Positions 5,618 to 11,879 of a stretch of DNA of 11,879 nt are shown here, piece after piece (position 1 is the stretch's first letter; each line of letters begins with the position of its first letter). This DNA comes from Chlamydia trachomatis (GTDB taxonomy: Bacteria; Chlamydiota; Chlamydiia; Chlamydiales; 2-12-FULL-49-11). The DNA lies in the NCBI GenBank assembly GCA_945870925.1, contig CAMBTZ010000037.1, positions 1 to 11,879 of the forward strand, given 5' to 3'. A program made the position numbers and the translations under genes. A model generated the notes under the pieces. The model saw only the letters and a list, made by a program, of their open reading frames with translations, was not told the DNA's origin and searched no databases.

Positions 5618-6931
5618 CTACTCTTTTACACCAAGATTTTTAAGAGATTCCTCTAAATCCTTAGTAAATAAAATCTGCATTTCCTTTTTGTTTAAAGACA
5701 TTTTTTCATAATGCTTCCAATCTAATGGCTTTCCAAAGGTAACTTTGATTTTTCCCCATAATTTAGGAAACTTTTTTCCTTTTGGCCACGCTTCATAAGC
5801 TCCGGTGATTTTAACAGGGACAACTTTACACTTAGACATTGCAGCTAACATAGCAATACCCCGTTTTAACGGAGCTATTTGATTATCCTCACTTCGAGTC
5901 CCTTCCGGAAAAATAATCACTTGCTTTCCATTATTCAAGAATTCAGAAACTTTTTTTAACACCCCTAAATCACTACCATCGCCTAATACAGGATGAGTAT
6001 TAATTCTACTTAAAACCCAGCCAATCACATGATTTTTAAACAAATAAGCTTTAGCCAAGCAATGCACTTCTTGAGGACACGCAACCCCCATTGCCGGAGG
6101 ATCTAAAAAAGATGAATGATTTGGAGCAATGATAGCAGCTCCTGTTGGATAGTTTTCAAGCCCGTCGATTTCAAATCGATACAAAATTTTATAAATCAAG
6201 TACGTAATAAAAACTACAAGTTTATATACATAAGGAGCGCCTGCCCGTTTTTCTCCTACAAGAAATTTCCAAATCTTAGCTGCCTGTTTCTGTTTTGCTA
6301 AGCTAACTATTTTTTCAATTACTTCTCCAACACTCATATCAGTAGTGTCAATTGCAATTGCATCTTTAGCCTGGATTAATGGGGCATCATCTCTTGTTTT
6401 ATCTCTATAATCACGCTCTTCAAGTTCCTTTTTTACTTCTTCAAACGTGCTAAGACACCCTTTTACCCGTAATTCTTCGTATCGTCTTCGCGCTCTTTCA
6501 TGTATATCTGCATTAAGAAAAATTTTAACTTGTGCATTAGGAAATACAACACTTCCAATATCGCGCCCTTCGATAACAACTGATCTTCCAATTGCAATCT
6601 CACGTTGAAGTTCATTTACCCGTTTTCTTACAATTGATAAAACTGCAATTTCCGATGATTTTTGCGAAATATATGGCGCTCTAATTTCAATCGTAACATC
6701 TTTATCATTAACGAAATGAAAAAACCTACCATCCTTTTCGACAATATGATAATAAAATGTTTCTAAATTGGGAAATGGTTCTGTCTGCCTTTCCATCCAC
6801 CACGCAAGTGATCTGTAAATAGCACCTGAATCGATATGATAAAATCCAAGTTCTTTAGCAACACTCTTTGCAACAGTCGATTTTCCTGATGAAGAAGGCC
6901 CGTCGATTGCTACACAGAAAGTTTTTTTCAT
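5618..6931 (-). CDS. cmk-plsC: Fused (d)CMP kinase and 1-acyl-glycerol-3-phosphate acyltransferase
   Basis: One uninterrupted 437-aa frame with two enzymes. Residues 1 to about 218 are cytidylate kinase (ATP + (d)CMP to ADP + (d)CDP): P-loop GPSSSGKST (11-19), DSGAIYR (34-40), VIEGRDIGSVVFP (119-131), ARRRYEEL and the RDYRDKTRDDAPL lid (174-185). After a linker and hydrophobic segment (234-255), residues about 256-437 are a PlsC acyltransferase that adds the second acyl chain to lysophosphatidic acid at the inner membrane. It has block I NHSSFLD (H272, D277), block III FPEGTR (341-346) and block IV VPVKITGAYEAWPKG (371-385). No methionine lies between 199 and 281, so PlsC cannot start from its own ATG. 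A TAGGAG at 6253-6258 in the linker could be a relict ribosome binding site. The gene starts 1 nt after the cdsA stop, so translation is probably coupled. I recall separate adjacent cmk and plsC in C. trachomatis. Confidence 0.93.
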   Translation of the reverse strand: MKKTFCVAIDGPSSSGKSTVAKSVAKELGFYHIDSGAIYRSLAWWMERQTEPFPNLETFYYHIVEKDGRFFHFVNDKDVTIEIRAPYISQKSSEIAVLSIVRKRVNELQREIAIGRSVVIEGRDIGSVVFPNAQVKIFLNADIHERARRRYEELRVKGCLSTFEEVKKELEERDYRDKTRDDAPLIQAKDAIAIDTTDMSVGEVIEKIVSLAKQKQAAKIWKFLVGEKRAGAPYVYKLVVFITYLIYKILYRFEIDGLENYPTGAAIIAPNHSSFLDPPAMGVACPQEVHCLAKAYLFKNHVIGWVLSRINTHPVLGDGSDLGVLKKVSEFLNNGKQVIIFPEGTRSEDNQIAPLKRGIAMLAAMSKCKVVPVKITGAYEAWPKGKKFPKLWGKIKVTFGKPLDWKHYEKMSLNKKEMQILFTKDLEESLKNLGVKE

Positions 6932-6932
6932 T

Positions 6933-7802
6933 CTAAACGCCTGTTGCTTTTAAGAATAAATAGAGTATCGGTATTGTAAACAAAAGAGAATCAAGAAAGT
7001 CTAAAACTCCACCAACACCCGGAATAGAATTACTATCCTTCACTTTAGCATCTCTTTTTAAAAGAGATTCAGCCAAATCACCGAGCTGACTAAATATTCC
7101 TATTAAGCCCCCCAAAATAATTGCCTCTAACAAACTTAATTTGAAACTCTCTAGCTGCAAGTACTTTGACATAAGAAAAAAGGCTAAACTTAAAAGAATT
7201 GCACAGAAAAATCCTGCAATCCCTCCAATTAATGTCTTTCCCGGACTTAAGTGTGGAGCCAACTTGCTTTTTCCCCACATCTTACCTACAAAGTAACCCC
7301 CCATATCGGTAATTTTTGTAACGGCTATCAAATAAGTCATCCAAAGCCTTCCATCTGTCAACGAGGCGTTCATTGTACTTGGATACAAAATTTTCAATAA
7401 TAATCCTAGCGGAACTATTATATAAAGCACTCCAAAAAAACTAGTTGCGATATTAATAATCGCACCCTCTATCTCGTAAAAATTATATAAAAAAACTGCA
7501 AAAAAGAAGACAACAACGATTCCATTTACTACCACCAAGAAATTTTCTTGTCTGGTTGCTATATAGTTAGCAAGAATATAAATACCTGCAAGCGAAGACA
7601 GTAACCAAAAAGGTATAAGTATCCCTTTAATTTTTAGAAGATTAATATATTCCCAAAGAGCAACAATTCCCAATAATGCAACTGAGCATGCAATAATCCA
7701 TTGCAATATAGGGTTTTGAGCAAAATATATTAAAAACCCAACAACTAATACGCTAATTGAGCCAATAAATAGCCGAACTTTTAAATCTACAAAAGATTCC
7801 AT
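6933..7802 (-). CDS. cdsA: Phosphatidate cytidylyltransferase (CDP-diacylglycerol synthase)
   Basis: An integral inner-membrane enzyme that converts phosphatidic acid and CTP to CDP-diacylglycerol and pyrophosphate, the branch point for phosphatidylglycerol and phosphatidylethanolamine. At 289 aa it has about eight hydrophobic segments (for example 11-28, 33-50, 61-80, 88-106, 118-139, 192-210, 224-240, 272-285). TKITDMGGYFVGKMWGKSK (162-180) and SPGKTLIGG (186-194) are typical. The family signature lies at 246-271: SLLKR, KD, PGVGGVLDFLD. Compared with the common form PGHGG-LDR-D, the His is Val263, the Arg is Phe269, and the loop after KD is one residue shorter. The start codon overlaps the uppS stop in TAATG, and cmk-plsC follows after 1 nt. 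Its substrate comes from the PlsC encoded next door. Confidence 0.95.
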   Translation of the reverse strand: MESFVDLKVRLFIGSISVLVVGFLIYFAQNPILQWIIACSVALLGIVALWEYINLLKIKGILIPFWLLSSLAGIYILANYIATRQENFLVVVNGIVVVFFFAVFLYNFYEIEGAIINIATSFFGVLYIIVPLGLLLKILYPSTMNASLTDGRLWMTYLIAVTKITDMGGYFVGKMWGKSKLAPHLSPGKTLIGGIAGFFCAILLSLAFFLMSKYLQLESFKLSLLEAIILGGLIGIFSQLGDLAESLLKRDAKVKDSNSIPGVGGVLDFLDSLLFTIPILYLFLKATGV

Positions 7803-8551
7803 TAAGCACCTAACCTGCGATCTCTTTTTTGATACTCAGAAACTGCCAGGACAAATTCTTCTTCTCCAAAATCAGGCCAAAGTACATCTGTTAGAAAGAC
7901 TTCCGAATATGAAATTTGCCATAAAAGAAAGTTACTCATCCTTTTTTCTCCACTTGTTCGAATCAATAGATCTGGATCTCCAAATGGAGCCGTATCTAAC
8001 CTACTGGCAATGAGCCTTTCAGTAAGATCGACTTGCTGAAGCACTCCTAGCCTAAATTCCTCTGCAATCCCTACCATCGCACGTTTCAGATCGTCCCTTC
8101 CTCCATAATTTAAGGCAAGGACTAACTCAATCTTATTTCCTTTAGACGTAGCATCCTTAGTCTCAGACAACGCCAATTTTAAATCATCTGGGAAAGGGGT
8201 TAAATCACCGATTGATTGTAATCGAATCCCATTTTCTATCATATTTTTTCGTTCTTTAATCAAATAAAATTTAAGCAAATCTAATAAAATAGCCACTTCA
8301 AAATGAGGTCTAGCCCAGTTTTCAGTAGAAAATGCATAAACAGTTAAAACTTTAATCCCCATTTTAGAAGCAGTATCAATTATTTTAGTAAGAGCTTCCG
8401 CTCCTCTTCTATGGCCTTCTGCAATAGGAAGAAATCTATTTTTTGCCCATCGTCTATTTCCATCCATGATAATAGCTACATGCCTAGGGATATTTTTTAA
8501 AATATCTTGGGGATAATTGGTGGTCATGCAAGTAAGTATAGCAACTACCAT
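7802..8551 (-). CDS. uppS: Undecaprenyl (polyprenyl) diphosphate synthase, cis type
   Basis: A soluble cis-prenyltransferase that extends farnesyl diphosphate with isopentenyl diphosphate to undecaprenyl diphosphate, the lipid carrier for cell-wall and surface glycans. The 249-aa protein has HVAIIMDGNRRWAK (24-37) with catalytic D30, GHRRGAE (46-52), VYAFSTENW (71-79), and the C-terminal DPDLLIRTSGEKRMSNFLLW (192-211) followed by SYSE, all diagnostic. The start is uncertain: the ATG at 8551 has only a weak AAGAAA before it, and the ATG at 8527 would give 241 aa with no better site. Both lengths are normal. It is the first gene of the minus-strand unit, and its stop overlaps the cdsA start by 1 nt. 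A divergent 92-bp region separates it from secDF. Confidence 0.95.
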   Translation of the reverse strand: MVVAILTCMTTNYPQDILKNIPRHVAIIMDGNRRWAKNRFLPIAEGHRRGAEALTKIIDTASKMGIKVLTVYAFSTENWARPHFEVAILLDLLKFYLIKERKNMIENGIRLQSIGDLTPFPDDLKLALSETKDATSKGNKIELVLALNYGGRDDLKRAMVGIAEEFRLGVLQQVDLTERLIASRLDTAPFGDPDLLIRTSGEKRMSNFLLWQISYSEVFLTDVLWPDFGEEEFVLAVSEYQKRDRRLGA

Positions 8552-8578
8552 ATTTTCTTAAAACCAGTAGCGTATAGT

Positions 8579-8607
8579 TTGCTAGAATATTCAAAATAAG
8601 TTAGACT
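8579..8607 (+). promoter_or_regulatory. Putative sigma70-type (chlamydial sigma66) promoter of secDF
   Basis: TTGCTA (8579-8584) and TAGACT (8602-8607) each match 4 of 6 consensus bases and are separated by an ideal 17 bp. Transcription would start near 8614, giving a leader of about 30 nt that includes the secDF ribosome binding site. The region must also hold the uppS promoter on the other strand. A TATACG there (8571-8576, minus) is a possible -10 without a convincing -35. Confidence 0.4.
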
Positions 8608-8632
8608 GCTCCATGGCTTAATTTACGAGGAT

Positions 8633-8637
8633 AAGGA
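8633..8637 (+). promoter_or_regulatory. Shine-Dalgarno sequence of secDF
   Basis: AAGGA lies 6 nt before the ATG at 8644, within GAGGATAAGGA, so a second weaker core (GAGG, 8627-8630) lies just upstream. It supports the chosen start. Confidence 0.75.
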
Positions 8638-8643
8638 TTTATC

Positions 8644-11600
8644 ATGAAAAAGAAGACCAAATGGCAGCTCCCATTAATCATCACAGTTTTAGTTCTGACT
8701 CTGTATAATATTTTGCCAACACTTCTCTATTACACAAAGCCATTGAATCAACCGATTGATAATGCAGCATCTGAAAAAGTTATCTCTGCAATAATGTCCA
8801 GGGTTAACAGCTTGCAAGAAGATTCTGTATCTTGGATTCACTCATTTAATTCACTTATCGGTGTTAAGTCAAAAAACGTACAAATAGTTCGTAAATCGCC
8901 AAGACTTATTAAAGTAGAATTTAACTCAGATAGTGACGCAGATTCTTTCAAAAGACTACTCCCACGAGCTGGTAGTTTAATCCCATTTTATCCTGCAATG
9001 CTCTCACTCAGCGAAGAATCCCCGGAAGACTTAGATAATAACGGGAAAGCACTGAATGTAGTTTACGTCCAAAGAATGATACCGATCCATTTTAACACAT
9101 TAGAAGCGGACAAATTTTTCCAATATTCTAAAATGCGTGAAACGGATGGCGCTTTATCATCACAGTATTGGTCAGCCTGGGAAGACAGGCTATTAACACT
9201 TGGCCTAGCAATTGGCGGTCCAACTGAAAATAGCGCTTTAGTAAAATTAGCAGGTCAAAGCACATCACCTTCATCTGATGATTACCTCTATTTCTTAAGC
9301 CAAAACATTCTCTCTCTAGACAAAACTCTTAGTGAATATCCTCAGATTGCTAAACGTTTTTATTCTACTTTTACTAGAGGATTAGAAAATCCTAAAAATG
9401 CCATCGAAACACTGATCCAAAAAATGGATGAGTATAAGAGCTCTATTCAAAGAGAAAAAATAGCTCTAAAAGATAAGCTCTTATCTGATGATACCTTTAC
9501 ACAAGAGATCACTACTTTAGAAGCAAAAGAATCAAAAGTTCTTTCAGCTCTTAGTATTTTGAAAAAAAATAAAAGCGCATTCATTTCAGAAGAAGAGGCA
9601 TGGACTTCCTCTTCTCTTTACCCATTGATAGACAAAGCATTTTCTCCAAAAAATCTCAATGTTCAAGAATTATTTGTAACTAACAATCCGGTTATCGAGA
9701 AAATTTATTTAAACATCCCTACATCTACCCTCACTCTAACGATCAAATCGGATATTATTACCTTAAAAGACCGTCTAGAAAAAGATCCTGCTGAACAATC
9801 TCGTTACAGCGCTATTAATCAATTGATCTACGATGAGATCGCAAAAATTAATAGAGAATCTGGAGAAACACTTCTTCCAGGACAAAATGAGTTTACTATT
9901 AAGCTTTCATCACTAGAAGGCAGCGATAGCTTTATTACATTAAATCTAACTTCTGTGGCAAAAGCTGAATACGCGCATGTTAAACAAATTCTCCAGGATT
10001 TTTGGACTCCATCAAGCGAAGATCTTAAAAGGTCATCTTACCCAATACAAGACTGGTCAGATTTTCAAAAACTTGCACCTTCACAAAAAAACTTGCGCCT
10101 TGTTCTTTATGCTCCGAGCCTGACAGGAGAAATTCCAACTGCTGGCTTCAAGGCTAATTCAATTTATGTGATCGCTAAAGATTTAGGAAAAATTCTAAAA
10201 AAATTCAAGAATGACAAAGGAACAGACGAATCTTCAAAAGTAAGAAATGATTTCGAATCACTTTCAACTCTTTTGAAAGCTCAAGGATTTACCGGATATC
10301 CAGGGACAACATACCCCCTTTCCGTAGAGTATGCAAACGATTACATCTTTGAAGTTTCAGACTTTTACCTCCCTCTTCTTATGGCTACAAGAGAAAATTT
10401 TACAGTTCAAGGGACTAAAAGATTTGCCCTACTTGAACTTTCTGATGTACGCGAACGAATTCTAATTCTCAATCAAATTGAAAATAAAATTCATGAAGAC
10501 CTTCTTAAATGGCAAGATGATTACAATCAATGCCAAGTTGATCCAACACTTCGCACTCGCTTTGATGTTCCAAAACCTACAAAAAACATCATCTGGGACA
10601 ATTTACAGTTAAGCTTTAAAAAATATTTTCGCGGAGATGAGAAGAAAACTCTACAATGGGGTCTTGATTTAAGTGGTGGAAAAACCGTGCAGATTGCACT
10701 TACAGATAGCAGCAACAAGCCGGTTACAAAAGAAAGCGACATCAAGCAAGCTATTAACGAGCTTTTTGCTAGAGTTAATAAGATGGGAGTTTCTGATGTT
10801 AGCATTAGACAAGAAGGCTCAAATATCACCCTTGATTTCCCCGGATCTCAAAACGTATCTGCAAATGAGCTTGTGAAAGCCTCATCTATGACATTTAATA
10901 TTCTAAACGAAAAATTTGCTCTCGCTAATTCCAGCCCACTTTCAAGCGAAGCAAATAGATTCCTACAAGAAGTATGGAACGAAGCAATCGTAACAAACAA
11001 AAAGAACATCGAATCTATTAATCAAATTGCATGGTCTCATCTTTATGGCGACTCCTTAGACCCTGAAAAAGCAATGCCAAAAACTGAGACAGCTAAATCT
11101 TTGTACGATCAAGGACTACGATTTGCTAACCCACTAAATCCTGAAATTTCAGGAGAATTTAATGATAGTGAATCAAAAATTGCTCTTTATCGCGGAGAGA
11201 GCTTCGCTGAGTGGAATGGTCAAACACACCCGCTTCTAATCGTGTTTAAAAACTACGCTCTTGAAGGCTCTAATCTTGAAAATGTACATGGCGGGTACGA
11301 TCCTTCAAAAGGAAATTTTCTCTCCTTTGGCGTAAAAAGCTCACAAACACTTTCTGATGGCACAAAAATCCATCCTAGAAATAATTTATATAATTGGACT
11401 AGCCTTTTTTCAAAAGACAAGCTAATTGGCACTCCCTACGAAACCTATACAAAAGGTCGCGGCTGGCGTATGGCCGTTATTTTAAATGGCTATGTTGTGA
11501 GTTCCCCTAACTTGGAATCTGCATTACGAGAAAGCGGTATGATCACCGGCCATTTTACACAAAGAGAAATAAACACCCTCGTTAGTGACTTACAAGCAGG

Positions 11601-11879
11601 ATCGCTTACATTTACCCCGCAAATTCTTTCTGAAAAAACTGTAAGCCCTGATCTTGGTCTAAAAGAGCGGACACAAGGAATTACAGCAACAATTGTTGCA
11701 TTATTTGCCGTAGTCGCCGTAATGTTAGGCTACTACCGATTTGGTGGACTAATAGCCTCTATCGCAGTTATTATCAACCTATTCATTATGTGGGCAACAC
11801 TACAAAACATAGGCGCTTCGATTACATTAGCCGGTCTTGCAGGGATTATCTTAACTGTTGGTATGGCTGTTGACGCAAA
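8644..11879 (+). CDS. secDF: Protein translocase subunit SecDF, partial (right edge)
   Basis: Open for 1078 codons and cut by the window edge. SecDF uses the proton gradient to pull secreted proteins through SecYEG at the inner membrane. A first membrane helix (about 9-30) follows MKKKTKWQ. Residues about 31-665 form a very long periplasmic part with a predicted coiled coil (about 253-312). The SecD core then starts at LQWGLDLSGGKTVQIAL (670-686), followed by RVNKMGVSDVSIRQEG and LDFPG. It closes with RGWRMAVILNGYVVSSP and DLQAGSLTFTPQIL. SPDLGLKERTQGI leads into helices 2-4 (about 1013-1078), ending in GMAVDA with D1077, the conserved membrane aspartate (E. coli SecD D519). The rest of SecD and all of SecF should lie beyond the window. 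The usual bacterial SecD has only about 100 residues or fewer before the GLDL motif. I recall a single SecDF gene of about 1400 codons in Chlamydia, so this is probably a lineage trait. Confidence 0.95.
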   Translation, partial: MKKKTKWQLPLIITVLVLTLYNILPTLLYYTKPLNQPIDNAASEKVISAIMSRVNSLQEDSVSWIHSFNSLIGVKSKNVQIVRKSPRLIKVEFNSDSDADSFKRLLPRAGSLIPFYPAMLSLSEESPEDLDNNGKALNVVYVQRMIPIHFNTLEADKFFQYSKMRETDGALSSQYWSAWEDRLLTLGLAIGGPTENSALVKLAGQSTSPSSDDYLYFLSQNILSLDKTLSEYPQIAKRFYSTFTRGLENPKNAIETLIQKMDEYKSSIQREKIALKDKLLSDDTFTQEITTLEAKESKVLSALSILKKNKSAFISEEEAWTSSSLYPLIDKAFSPKNLNVQELFVTNNPVIEKIYLNIPTSTLTLTIKSDIITLKDRLEKDPAEQSRYSAINQLIYDEIAKINRESGETLLPGQNEFTIKLSSLEGSDSFITLNLTSVAKAEYAHVKQILQDFWTPSSEDLKRSSYPIQDWSDFQKLAPSQKNLRLVLYAPSLTGEIPTAGFKANSIYVIAKDLGKILKKFKNDKGTDESSKVRNDFESLSTLLKAQGFTGYPGTTYPLSVEYANDYIFEVSDFYLPLLMATRENFTVQGTKRFALLELSDVRERILILNQIENKIHEDLLKWQDDYNQCQVDPTLRTRFDVPKPTKNIIWDNLQLSFKKYFRGDEKKTLQWGLDLSGGKTVQIALTDSSNKPVTKESDIKQAINELFARVNKMGVSDVSIRQEGSNITLDFPGSQNVSANELVKASSMTFNILNEKFALANSSPLSSEANRFLQEVWNEAIVTNKKNIESINQIAWSHLYGDSLDPEKAMPKTETAKSLYDQGLRFANPLNPEISGEFNDSESKIALYRGESFAEWNGQTHPLLIVFKNYALEGSNLENVHGGYDPSKGNFLSFGVKSSQTLSDGTKIHPRNNLYNWTSLFSKDKLIGTPYETYTKGRGWRMAVILNGYVVSSPNLESALRESGMITGHFTQREINTLVSDLQAGSLTFTPQILSEKTVSPDLGLKERTQGITATIVALFAVVAVMLGYYRFGGLIASIAVIINLFIMWATLQNIGASITLAGLAGIILTVGMAVDA

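Noticed and set aside
10527..10829. 100-codon frame antisense to secDF
   Set aside because: It covers the conserved SecD core motif on the other strand and has no sign of being a gene.

Overview
The window looks like part of a chromosome from the phylum Chlamydiae, probably an environmental (Parachlamydia-like) member rather than Chlamydia itself. The evidence is the AT-rich sequence (roughly one third G+C by eye), the run hisS-aspS-mip-trmL(spoU)-trxA, the run secDF-uppS-cdsA-cmk-plsC, and a single long SecDF polypeptide. Both gene runs are known from Chlamydia trachomatis as I remember its gene list. The assignment rests on family recognition and remembered gene order, not on a search.

Layout. 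Positions 1-169 hold the start of a minus-strand gene that leaves the left edge; it has a good ribosome binding site but needs a +1 frameshift after codon 7. A plus-strand orphan gene (195-776) starts only 25 bp away and ends in a 30-nt near-perfect palindrome. Next come hisS (856-2118) and aspS (2111-3886), which overlap, then a secreted FKBP-type prolyl isomerase of the Mip family (3938-4729), a hairpin, and trmL (4810-5262). trmL overlaps tail-to-tail with trxA on the minus strand (5255-5578). Continuing on the minus strand, read right to left, is the tightly packed set uppS (8551-7802), cdsA (7802-6933) and a fused cmk-plsC gene (6931-5618), with trxA downstream. A divergent promoter region (8552-8643) separates uppS from secDF, which starts at 8644 and runs off the right edge.

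How the genes fit together. HisRS, AspRS and TrmL serve tRNA charging and wobble-base modification. AspRS carries a histidine associated with the non-discriminating type, which also makes Asp-tRNA(Asn). Mip and thioredoxin are folding and redox factors. UppS, CdsA and Cmk-PlsC serve the membrane and cell envelope: PlsC makes phosphatidic acid, CdsA turns it into CDP-diacylglycerol using CTP, and CMP kinase recycles the CMP released when CDP-diacylglycerol is used. UppS makes the undecaprenyl carrier. SecDF pulls exported proteins across the inner membrane.

Most notable points: the Cmk-PlsC fusion with no ATG available for a separate PlsC; the roughly 640-residue region between the first membrane helix and the conserved SecD core; the frameshifted gene at the left edge; a possible leaderless hisS; and the joining of two gene blocks that I remember as separate in Chlamydia. 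I see no mobile element, CRISPR array, rRNA or tRNA. No stretch longer than 300 bases lacks a gene.
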